This document shows, in pieces, positions 1-11,000 of a stretch of DNA of 64,000 nucleotides (position 1 is its first letter; each line of letters begins with the position of its first letter). This DNA is from Centroberyx gerrardi (taxonomy: Eukaryota > Chordata > Actinopteri > Beryciformes > Berycidae), in assembly GCF_048128805.1 (NCBI RefSeq), contig NC_136005.1, forward strand, positions 20,238,260 to 20,302,259, in the 5' to 3' direction. A program made the translations under genes and the position numbers. The notes under the pieces are model-generated. The model ran no database searches and had not been told where the DNA came from. It was given only the letters and a program-made list of their open reading frames with translations.

Positions 1-115
1 AAATTGGTTTCAGGATGTGCTTGCAAAAAAACAGCCTGCATTTATCTCTTATGTATGTCAGTGAGTTAGGGTTATTTGAAATAAAAAAATACATGTAGAA
101 ATGTTATATACACAC

Positions 116-2286
116 CCATGGCTGCTTCCTTTGTGAGTTGCCCATGATATTTGGAGCATTCACTGAGCATGGCCAGCAGCTGCTCCACACTGTGTTGCCC
201 TGGCTGGCAAACAAAAGCATGTGCACAGCGTTTTGTGTGAATGGTGGCTGGCCGGATGGTCTCTGTGCGGCCGTGCCTGAATGCTGCAGTGCTGCAGGAC
301 TCATATGTGGCTACTGTCTTTCCGTATTGCCTCAGGAAGCCCATTTGAAAAGCCAGCTGGGCTATAGCATCTGGACTTAACTTGCTCTTCTTCAACTGTT
401 CCTTCCCACCCTTCTTAAACTCCATGGCATCAATGGTGAGTTTTGACACAGCTGCATGAAAGTTCTCCTTGGCTTTCAAAATGCCATTCTCCAGCTCACT
501 GTCCAGGTTGAACTGGAGTCTGCGCACAGCAGAGGCTGAATCCACAGCAGCAGCAGCAGAGCCAGGGTTTACCAGCGGCTTCTCTGTGGTGTCTTTGAAG
601 ATCTCATTCTGGAAGCGGAGCACGGCTACACCATCACCCCAAGAGTGCTCAAAATTGATGGCTGCCTGTCCATCTTTGGCCAGAATGATGCTGAAGGACT
701 TGTCGTACCAACGGTTGCATCCATCACCATGCAGCATGTTGTGTGAGATGTGAATATGGTCCCGCATGCTCTCATCGTCGAGGCAGAGACAGAAGAGGGC
801 GCTATCGACAATCTGCAGAGCCTCTCCATTTCCAGCAGCCAACAGCTTGTCCCTCAACCCGGCCCACACATCCCTGTTCTCACTGGTCAGGACCCCAAGA
901 GGAAAGGCAGGTGCTGGCGTCGGGTCGGACAAGATGTACTGCAAGTGTGACTGGATCTCTGCAGGATTCACCAAATTCCCGTCCCTGTCTACTACGTCAA
1001 ATGCATACATGTTGCCTTGCCTCATCACTAGGAGATGCTGTGCTTTCTCATCGGTGAAGAGCTCATCTCGCCCGTGCTTGGGGATGCGAGTGGAGTTGAA
1101 GAGGCGAAAGTACTGCGACATGTCCAGGGGGTAAGCATTCACCATGTAGGCTCCATACCAAGACAGCGAAGAGGGGACCCAACGGATGAGCTTCTTGAAG
1201 CCGTCTGTGTCACTCTTAGCTGGGTTGAGGTGGAAAACCTCTGGCTCCAACAATCCAGCTCGCAGTGTCTTCATGAAGCGGACTGCAGAACAAACCATAT
1301 TGGTCCCCCGCACAAGCTGGTCGTTGTACTCCGTCTTCGGGTCAGGATTGAAGGACATGAAGGGATTGAAGTTAAGCACAACAGAGTCACGTGCAGACAG
1401 GTACATGTCAAACCATGGTCCTGAAAGATAAGATGTGAGTAGACCAAATTAATTTCTGCTCATATGCATTACAAACACCTGCTGATATTCAGCTACTTCA
1501 CACATTCACCTGAAATGTAGCTGGTGTGCTTATTGTTCTTGTCCTGAGCGACAAGTTCTTCATGCAGCTGTTTCCCCACACCACTCTGGAAATCCTCAGC
1601 AAGCTTCTCTGTTGTTCTGAGGGCACATAAAAGGTTGTTGCAGCACAGATTTGAAGAGTTAGGTTTGAGCACGGCATCTGAATCTAGTAATCAAATGAAA
1701 ATGTTGATTTCCTTGCGCTCACCTGAACTGGTCATCATCCAGAAGTGGCCTCTGAGCAGCTAAATACCTCCTGATACTATCTTCCAGTTTCGGTACGGGT
1801 AGCCTAAACAGTTGATACAGGATTAATGCAATAGAAAATCAACAGCCTTACAACTCTTATTTTCAGTCTGTGTATCACCGCCCCCTCGTGGCCTTCCTGT
1901 GCTCGAGCTCAAATCAATTGTGCACTTTCACCTACATTCCTCTTACAGCTTAATGGGTCACCTTCTTTACATTAGACCACCTATATGCATCTGACATTTC
2001 CAAGGTAATGTGTGTTCATTGATACTAATAGCCGAATTTGATAAACATGTACTGTAATGTAATAACGTTGAACACGACAAAATTCACATTCAGCTCCTTA
2101 CCTGGGCAAACTCTTCTGATAATGCATCGATGGCACAACACTTTGGTGCAGGTACTCATTTTTGCTGCTGTAGTTTCGCTTATCGATGACCAATGCAGCA
2201 GTCCTTAAATGTTTTAGACTCCCAGATTTCCTTAGAGAGGCACTGCATTGCATTGAAAGCAGATTTGCCATTCTACTAGCGAGCAA
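116..2286 (-). CDS. cpt2: Carnitine O-palmitoyltransferase 2, tandem copy A (3' end outside window)
   Basis: CPT2 is the mitochondrial inner-membrane enzyme that turns acylcarnitines back into acyl-CoA for beta-oxidation. Exons on the minus strand are 2286-2102, 1803-1723, 1616-1510 and 1420-116. All junctions are GT/AG with matching phase and give 559 codons plus one base. The last exon (family sequence GQGFDRHLF onward) must lie left of base 1. The N-terminus is a basic, Ser-rich presequence followed by the family motif [14 protein letters not shown]. Exon 4 carries the conserved carnitine acyltransferase core, including NMLHGDG, the catalytic motif EHSWGDG (Asp codon at 633-635) and [14 protein letters not shown]. 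At most sites where the two copies differ, this one matches the human protein as I recall it, so it is the likely functional gene. It lacks four residues (GSSA) present in the presequence of copy B. ATG 2286 is the first in-frame Met; a second at MANLL is possible. Confidence 0.93.
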
Positions 2287-2631
2287 CCTCTTCTCTTCTT
2301 CTTCGTATCTAGCTAGCGACCTGACTACCTGATGAGATTTAATCGAAGTTCAACACACTGGAAAGCCGTAATGGAAAAAAGCAAGAATTAAAAAGGCATC
2401 CGCGTCACTTGCTGTCACTCTAAGTTAGCGCCAACTGGCATTAACTACTTAACTAACTAACCTATTTGATCCCAAACCAGTCTGCCAAGTCTTAGTATGC
2501 CTTTAGCCAACGTTACAACTGCGTCTTATAAACCTACACCTCTGACTGGCTGCAAACACAGATGAATATCAGAGACCAAAATATATTATTTAGAACGAAT
2601 GCCACAACAGGAAGTTCAACTGACAAGGAAA

Positions 2632-2641
2632 GTCACGTGAC
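2632..2641. promoter_or_regulatory. CACGTG palindrome (E-box) upstream of cpt2 copy A
   Basis: A perfect 10-bp palindrome, GTCACGTGAC, lies 346 bp upstream of the copy A start codon. This is the form bound by USF, MITF and TFEB type bHLH factors and matches the CLEAR consensus. TFEB control of lipid catabolism is established, but binding here is inference. Copy B shows no counterpart, because its upstream homology to copy A is interrupted at about 13263. Confidence 0.4.
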
Positions 2642-2651
2642 AAATTCTTTT

Positions 2652-2688
2652 GCTTCTTCTTCTTCTGCTTCTTCTTCTTCTTCTTCTC
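2652..2688. repeat. TTC trinucleotide microsatellite
   Basis: Runs of TTC with two TGC interruptions lie about 370 bp upstream of cpt2 copy A. This is a simple-sequence tract with no coding role seen. Confidence 0.85.
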
Positions 2689-2944
2689 ATACAATTTCCG
2701 GCAGACTAGACACTGAAAAGCATACTGCTGCCCCCCATCGTCCATGAAAACATTGAAATTCTCTGTCTATAACCGAGGATCCTGCAATGACTACCTTCTT
2801 AGTCTTCTTTATCTTTCACCCTCTCATGAGGATGATTTTAGCCAAAGTTTGAAACAAGTTGCAGTTTCCCCAATTCCCCATTCATGCAGCATTTGCAGTG
2901 GGTGAGTTCTCTGCAAGCTCTGTTGTTCTTCAAATAAATAAATA

Positions 2945-3755
2945 AAACATAGGCCATTCAATATTAACATATTGCATTTAAAAGCTCAAACCTGTATCAC
3001 TGAAAAGCTAATTTCTAAATTCAAACCTCAAACAATTTCCAGTCAAATGTCCAACATATTTGTGTATTATGTAGAGAAAGACAGGCATTTGTCCCTTTCC
3101 AGCAGGCACGTGCAGAGGGGGGGAGGCTCTGGGTGCTTGGGCACCTGTCCCTTTTCCCTTAATTGAACAAAATGCCCCCTAGCTAGCTAGCTTGATGCTG
3201 CTGCTAATAGTGACTTTCTTAGCCCAGTAGCCCAGATTCTCGTTTGCTTACATTTTTTCATTTTACATATTATATAGTGAGTGGCTGCAAGACGCCCTTG
3301 AAAGCAAGAAGGGCGAAAGTAAAAGAGGAAGCAAAGCAGGAGGCAGCTAGAGGGACTCAAGACAACAGGTGAGAGGCAGACTGGGGAGTCAGACGGTGGC
3401 AGGGCTAACTTACCTTCATATTCATCATGCAAGGAAAAAAATAGTTTGAGGAAGATAAGAGATGGAAGCAAATTTAACAGATGAGTAAAATAAAGGGATA
3501 TAACAACACCACATTGCTGCACTCCTAAAACACAGAGATTATTCCACAGACTGTTTGACACTGTGGATGCCCCTTTTCTCATTTGAGCACCTGCCTCTGA
3601 AGAACTCTCTGCACGTCCCTGCTTTCCAGTATTCTTCAACTGATGGTCCACTTGTCAGGGTTCTGGGCATAACAGACTTTCCATTTCCAACGTGTTGTTA
3701 CAGCAGGCCTTCTGGCCAGCAGAGAGCAGTGTCTTCTTGGTTGGTGGATGGTGCT
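2945..3755. repeat. Upstream flank of the cpt2 duplication, copy A side
   Basis: Stretches here match 17484-17766 upstream of copy B in the same order and orientation. Shared pieces include a CAATATTAACAT stretch, a TGTGYATTATGTAGA stretch, and a run ending at the GGCCAGCAGAGAGCAGT block. The copy A side is longer because the hAT element at 3103-3621 sits inside it. Similarity appears to stop after GGTGGATG on both sides, which would put one duplication boundary near 3755 and 17766. Confidence 0.65.
3103..3621. mobile_element. Non-autonomous hAT-type element, 519 bp
   Basis: The element is bounded by terminal inverted repeats reading CAGGCACGTGCAGAG and, from the other end, CAGGGACGTGCAGAG. 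It is flanked by the 8-bp duplication CTTTCCAG at 3095-3102 and 3622-3629. An 8-bp target duplication is diagnostic of the hAT superfamily. The paralogous site upstream of cpt2 copy B (about 17626-17634) has a single unduplicated version of the target, so this insertion postdates the duplication. A long minus-strand open frame inside it does not resemble a transposase. Confidence 0.85.
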
Positions 3756-6700
3756 TTGAAGGGCAGGTCTTCAAAGCACAAGGTTTGCATTTCACATCCC
3801 AGATCTACCATCACCAAGTCATGAATAGCCAACAAAAACCTGTCAATGCTATCAGGATGATGTAGGCTATACGTTAGTGAAACCATTTTGAGGTTGATGA
3901 ATTATACTTTATCTGATAGCACTGTCCTCCACGGGCGTAAGTTGCTGGAAAAAAAACAATGATTTGATGTCTGAAATCTTCATACCTTCATTAGTTAAGA
4001 TGTCAAACGTTTTAATATCTCAAAAACTGAATGTAAAGTAGATAAAAATGTACAACTGCAATTGGACTGATGACTTGACCCTGTCAAATGTTCAACGTAG
4101 ATTCATAAACTAATGAACATTACTGTCAATACTCTCAAGATGATGTTTGTAGAGCCATGATGAAATTCATTGATTGATAATGACTGATTAATTAACTACC
4201 GTATTAGAGTTCTAAAACAACCATAGGCAGTATCAAAATACTTAAGTTACCTTTAGTTCTTTTCTCCTCAAATAAACTATCAGAGGTGTTAGGCTCCATA
4301 GGTAAAGCACTGCCGCTCGAGCTGAAGATTGTGGGTTCAAATCCAAGCCTATCCTTTTTGAAGTCATGAACTGCCAAGAACAATTATAGTCATTGTCATA
4401 TTTTCCAATAGAAAGTTCAGCCATTGTGAATAATTTACAAACGATTTACATCACATTTCTTTCAAAGGCCAGAATTACCACACCAGCGGTCACACTGTCA
4501 TAAAATAATTTCTTTTTTATCCTGTGTCTGTTGGTTATCTGGTTATCTGTTGGTTAGAATGTCTGGCTAACAATAAGTCCAGTTAGTACACTCTGTCTAC
4601 CAAACTTCATGCATAAGCTAAATGCACTAACGTGTTTGGAATTAAACAGGTTGTCATGGGAAATTGTTTCTTCAATCTGTATTCAGATTGTATGCTATTA
4701 GATTTTGGCTACTTGAAACATTTTTATTTAAATATGTTAAATTCAGATCTTTCAGTGTGCTGAACCAAATGTCACAAATGCTAATTACATTTTATCATAT
4801 TGTCAATAGACAATGTCACTCTATGGACATTATCGACATTAAAACACTGTGGAAACACCCAGAGGAACTCATTTATGATCTTATTGAGCATGACTAACCA
4901 GAGGCATGATCCATATGTGACATTGTCAGTAGACACAGGCAAAACACTATAACTGTAAAAAAAAAATTAAAAAAAATAAAAAGCCTGTCCCAGTTTAAAA
5001 TCCTTTGGTACAGTAACTGTCTTGAGTTTGCTCAACTTCTTGGAAAAAGATCTCATAACTACAGATTGAAAGTTTGCAGAACAAGCTGTAATGTTGGCTT
5101 AACAAATACATTTAAGTCAGGAGAACTAATCATTTACTGTTCATTTCACATGAAGGAAGTTGATGCAACAAAACCTAAGCAGTTATACGAACTCCATATG
5201 GCAAGTTTGTCAAAGAAAGTTGGATGGGTCATTGCATAATTGAGCCCACTTAAAGTTCTGTATCCAAGTTATTCACATTTTGAATTTGAGAAAACTCAAG
5301 ATGTGTATTGTAAACAGTTACCAAAACATTTTATGTTGTGCAAGCAAACTTACATAGGTATTTTAATCAATAACAAATAATTTTAAGTTGAATGAATAAA
5401 AACAACAGCATTTTAAGAGAAATGTAATAAACACCCGTTTCCCGTTTCCGACTGGGTCGCATTACATTGGGCCATATTAACTTTACTCGTAAACCTAGAG
5501 TATTTTACAGGCCTGTTTTGACATTTATGTAAATTCTGTTGTGTATTGCTGTTTCTGCATTGTTCAAAACAATTCTTCACACTGGAAGGTATATTGTTTA
5601 AACAATTATGGCCACTCTTTCAGTATACATAGACCATAAAAGGTTCCTATAGTTTAATGTTATGTTACTGATAGATCAAACCTTTCCCAGTTTACCCTAC
5701 TTTTATACCAGTGAACTCTCCTAAAAGGATTAAACCTAACATGTTTACAAACTTCATAAATTGAAAATAATAATAAATAAACACAAGACAAACCAAAAGT
5801 ATGTGTTTCAAGCTTCAGCTGTTGTATGGTGTTTGCAACTAGAAGGTAATAAATCAACCATAATCTCTCCTATGATGTTGAGAGCGTGTTTTTGAGTGAC
5901 AGGACTCTGTTTGAGCACCAACCACCAAGGTACACCAAGAACACCTTCTGAACAGTCTCAAATATACAAAAATACATACAGTATATTTTCAAGTTTCAAC
6001 TATTTGAACTAAATATTTCAAGTGGAATAACCTAACAACAGAATAGGGGTTCAGACAATGAGTCAAAACATCCTGTGTCAATTTTCTACATAAATTATGT
6101 TGGCGTGATTGTTTATTTCAAGCTCTGGCAACTTTTTGGGGATTTCTTATGCCAACTATCACCTCCATTGATTCCAGTAGGCACTAACAAATTTAGAGAA
6201 ATAGTCCACCAGGGCCAAACGCCCATAATGACAGGACTGGAGATCAACCTCATGTCTCTCCAGAAATTCAATTCCCTCTGCTAAGGCACAGAATCTGTCC
6301 CCGATCTGTAATGGCATAGTTTCTAAGGTACTGCTTCGGAAATATATTTTCATTGCAGAGAATAGTTGAAGGTCTGTGTGAAAAGGCTGTAGATGCATAA
6401 AGTATGTTAGGAGTTTTCTGAATATTGGCCATATTACTTGTTTAATCCTTAATCACACTAACCCACAGCCAACACATCACCACAGTGAGTATAGTGCAGT
6501 ACTACGCCAGAATGGACAAAGCTGTAAAATGAAGGTGTAAGCTTCAGTGATAATTAATGTAGCCTAGTGGAAGGTTGGTATATGACATCAGTTTGAATAC
6601 AACAATTTTTCCATTATTTCACAGATGTTTGATGCAGTTTGTCATTACACATTAATAGGCCTACTACAACTTTTGTCCACAGTCAAGGCCTAAGATGAGG

Positions 6701-6861
6701 AAAGTTGGATGTTTTCCATTTGTGGTTTAATTAACAGAATGATAATTTTATGTCACATCATACCTACAGTAATACGCAAATCCCTTCAAATTCCAACCTT
6801 TACATACATACAATGTACATACAATGTTACCATTTCAGAAAAAGCATTTCAACCCAGGTGC
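3756..6861. other. Intergenic DNA, AT-rich, no gene recognised
   Basis: No splice-consistent coding segment or recognised protein similarity was seen on either strand. The only structured items noted are a tRNA-like SINE remnant near 4286-4350 and scattered A/T runs such as the one near 4957-4982. Confidence 0.5.
4286..4350 (+). repeat. tRNA-derived SINE remnant
   Basis: The segment has an A-box-like TTAGGCTCCATAGG and, about 37 bases on, a near-consensus B-box GGGTTCAAATCC. These are the internal promoter parts of a tRNA or tRNA-derived SINE. The would-be acceptor stem ends do not pair, so a working tRNA is unlikely. The call is tentative. Confidence 0.35.
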
Positions 6862-7864
6862 TAGGGGTGTAACGCTAATGCCATCTGTATCTGTTTAGTG
6901 CCACTATTTGTATCTGTATTCGTATCTGTATTCGGATTTAAACCGGAAGTGGGCGTGTCGCAGGTATACTATTGTAAGTGAAGTAGGCTACTTATAAAGT
7001 TGACATAATGTTGTTAATTTGGCCAAACGGGATAAGGCAGAAAACATGCATGAGACTGTTTTTTCCTTGTTTTATGCAATGTGTAACATTCCTTTGCAGG
7101 CAGACTTAGTGAATTTCGGTCCAGTTTGTATGATTTTGGAGATGAATCTGCTATGCTTGGTTGAGCAGGACAGTGATTAGGGCAGCTAGTTCCCAAAGCC
7201 AAAAACCCAAATCAAAACTGTTTTATCTACTATTTCATGTACAATGTCAACATCACAACATCACCAACATCAAATTATGAAACTGCTGTCCACCAATCAA
7301 TGTTTTCTCAAAGCCAAAACGAGGCTACCAACATCATGTTAGCCTGCTGAATCAACCAAGTAAAGTTAGGCTAACATTGACTCACCACCAGTGGACTCTT
7401 TGGCGAAATTCTTGATGATCTTGGAGTAATGTTAACTATAATGTTAGTCCAATTTTAGAGAGATGAGATGAGACGCTCCTGTGACATTGTTCTTGTACAG
7501 AACAAGCACAGATCCTGTCCAGGCCCACGGCGTGTGTTGAATTCAGTTCAATTCAATGCAAACATTAAAGTCTGTAGGGCAGCAGAAAACAAGTTTTGAG
7601 CAAATTGTGGAATTTTAAGTTTCACTTTTGTTTTCACCGGGCCATTGTGGGAAACACTGCATCTCTTAGCCAAAGACGCCCTCTAGAGGCCTGACGAAGC
7701 GTTGACTGTCTGCCTGCCTGACCTGAATATGTCTCTTGATGCCCTCGGCTGTGCCGTGAGAAAAAAACGTATATTGTGCCTCCCATTTGGATGACATTCG
7801 TATCTGATTAAGACGCATTATTCGTGCATTCCAAATAATGTATTCGTATTCGTTTACATCCCTA
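6862..7864. mobile_element. Non-autonomous hAT-type element, 1,003 bp
   Basis: Terminal inverted repeats read TAGGGGTGTAACG on the left and TAGGGATGTAAACG on the reverse of the right end. They are flanked by exact 8-bp direct repeats CCAGGTGC at 6854-6861 and 7865-7872. No intact transposase frame is present. It ends only about 200 bp beyond the cpt2 copy B stop codon, so it may fall within or next to that gene's 3' UTR. Its right part (about 7499-7755) is repeated in inverted orientation at about 56335-56800, inside slc1a7. Confidence 0.88.
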
Positions 7865-8064
7865 CCAGGTGCTATATTTCTCAATCTTTTTTTCTGAAGA
7901 CTGCTGTTGGCTTATTTCCAAAACACTAAAACGCTAAAACGCTAACTTTATCTTTGCCCAGAAATGTTGGTCAACAAACCTGAGGTGGAGGATGACTGCC
8001 CTCACATTCACTGTATAGTAAAACTGCTTTTTTTCTCCTTGGGGATGAGAAACACATTTCTTCC

Positions 8065-11000
8065 TTAGCTGATAGGCTTTCCTTCCAGGACAGTGAAGAT
8101 GTCCTCTAAGGACTTGTGGACACACTGCAGGAACTCATGGACGTTGCGAGCCGGGTAGCTAGACACGGTGCACATGATCCAGTTGTCATGAACGCTGTAG
8201 CCCACACCGAACCCATCAGGCACCACCGGGGCAAAGCCACCAAGGTTGATAGCTGGACTTGTGAGGGTGCTAGTAAAGAGGATGTTGTGGTTGATAGTAA
8301 CGTAAGCCGGGTCGTTGTACCAGCTATGTAGAGCCTGGCCCTTTGAGTTGGCCAGGTATTGCAGGGAAAACAGATGCCGGTCAAAACCTTGGCCTGGTGA
8401 GAGAAATTAAAAAAGGCATTGAACTATCATTTATTTCATGAGTTGTACAACATTATAGTATAGCTCATATGATGTTGATGTTCGATATGTTGTGCCAAAA
8501 ACTGATATATTGGTCTAACACTTGTTGCAGTAGTGGCCACGTTCAGTGCACTAATACCATTAAATGTGCCAATAAGTGAATTAATCACCTCGGTTGTAGG
8601 TTAAAAAATGTGGATATAATATCAAGATTTGATACTGTTAGGGGTTTTATGTCTCAAATAATTTCATTGTTCAAAATCATGAAATCAAGTACACCATAAT
8701 TCCCTAGTTTTTGCTGGCACGGCACAACAGTGGGCCTAGTTACCTTAGCCAGAATTTTCTCTGCTGTTAATACACGTTTGATTAGCAAAGTTGACTGCAG
8801 GCTCTTGACTCACACAAAAAATGCAAGAACTGAAATGAAAATTGCTTCAAGGATATGCTTTCATATTTAATTAACAACAGAGGCTGCATTTATTTCTTAT
8901 GTATATCAGTGGGACAACCTACTGAATATTTCAGGGTGTGATAACTTGTAATCTGCATGTAGAAATGTTATATACACACCCATAGCTGCTTCCTTGATGA
9001 GTTGCCCATGATATTTGGAGCATTCACTGAGCATGGCCAGCAGCTGCTCCACACTGTGTTGCCCTGGCTGGCAAACAAAAGCATGTGCACAGCGTTTTGT
9101 GTGAATGGTGGCTGGCCGGATGGTCTCTGTGCGGCCGTGCCTGAATGCTGCAGTGCTGCAGGACTCATATGTTGTCACTGTCTTTCCGTATTGCCTCAGG
9201 AAGCCCATTTGAAAAGCCAGCTGGGCTATAGCATCTGGACTTAACTTGCTCTTCTTCAACTGTTCCTTCCCACCCTTCTTAAACTCCATGGCATCAATGG
9301 TGAGTTTTGACACAGCTGCATGAAAGTTCTCCTTGGCTTTCAAAATGCCATTCTCCAGCTCACTGTCCAGGTTGAACTGGAGTCTGCGCACAGCAGAGGC
9401 TGAATCCACAGCAGCAGCAGCAGAGCCAGGGTTTACCAGCGGCTTCTCTGTGGTGTCTTTGAAGATCTCATTCTGGAAGCGGAGCACAGTTACACCATTG
9501 CCCCAAGAGTGCTCAAAATTGATGGATGCCTGTCCATCTTTGGTCAGAATGATGCTGAAGGACTTGTCGTACCAACGGTTGCATCCATCACCATGCAGCA
9601 TGTTGTGTGCAATGTGACTGTGGTCCCGCATGCTCTCATCGTCGAGGCAGAGACAGAAGAGGGCGCTATCAACAATCTGCAGAGCCTCTCCATTTCCAGC
9701 AGCCAACAGCTTGTCCCTCAACCCGGCCCACACATCCCTGTTCTCACTGGTCAGGACCCCAAGAGGAAAGGCAGGTGCTGGCGTCGAGTCAGACAAGATG
9801 TACTTCAAGTGTGACTGGATCTCTGCAGGATTCACCAAATTCCCGTCCCGGTCTACTACGTCAAATGCATACATGTTGCCTTGCCTCATCACTAGGAGAT
9901 GCCGTCCTTTCTCATCGGTGAAGAGCTCATCTCGCCCGTGCTTGGGGATGCGAGTGGAGTTGAAGAGGCGAAAGTACTGCGACATGTCCAGGGGGTAAGC
10001 ATTCACCATGTAGGCTCCATACCAAGACAGCGAAGAGGGGACCCAACGGATGAGCTTCTTGAAGCCGTCTGTGTCACTCTTAGCTGGGTTGAGGTGGAAA
10101 ACCTCTGGCTCCAACAATCCAGCTCGCAGTGTCTTCATGAAGCGGACTGCAGAACAAACCATATTGGTCCCCCGCACAAGCTGGTCGTTGTACTCCGTCT
10201 TCGGGTCAGGATTGAAGGACATGAAGGGATTGAAGTTCAGCACAACAGAGTCACGTGCAGACAGGTACATGTCAAACCATGGTCCTGAAAGATAAGATGT
10301 GAGTAGACCAAATTAATTTCTGCTCATATGCATTACAAACACCCCGTTTCATGCTGATATTCAGCTACTTCACACATTCACCTGAAATGTAGCTGGTGTG
10401 CTTATTGTTCTTGTCCTGAGCGACAAGTTCTTCATGCAGCTGTTTCCCCACACCACTCTGGAAATCCTCAGCAAGCTTCTCTGTTGTTCTGAGGGCACAT
10501 AAAAGGTTGTTGCAGCACAGATTTGAAGAGTTAGGTTTGAGCACGGCATCTGAATCTAGTAATCAAATGAAAATGTTGATTTCCTTGCGCTCACCTGAAC
10601 TGGTCATCATCCAGAAGTGGCCTCTGAGCAGCTAAATACCTCCTGATACTATCTTCCAGTTTCGGTATGGGTAGCCTAAAGAATTAATGTAGGATTAATG
10701 GAATAGCAAATCAATAGAGCAATCCAGATTTGAGTCCTAAAACCTGGATGTGAAAAACTACTTGTAACCTACTGCTTGCTGCAGGGTGTCTGGTAAGAAC
10801 TTGAACCCGACGTCTGTTTACAATCCTAGAATATTCATTGAGAAACCAGTTGAATATGATTTTGAATGTGTGGTTGTTCCAAAGTACACACAGAAATTAA
10901 AGAAATCGAGAATGAAAGGGAAACATTGGCCTTGTTTACACTGGAAGTAAGTTTGTTTTTTTGTTTTTTTTAAAAGCTTTTTTTATTTCAATCATAATGT

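Noticed and set aside
138-1431. Several open frames on the plus strand across cpt2 copy A exon 4
   Set aside because: They are antisense shadows of the conserved CPT2 exon; the same shadows recur over copy B at 9002-10295.
3187-3651. 154-codon minus-strand open frame
   Set aside because: It spans most of the hAT element and its flank, with low-complexity composition and no recognised domain.
4286-4350. A functional tRNA gene
   Set aside because: A and B boxes are present but the acceptor stem does not pair, so only a SINE remnant is claimed.
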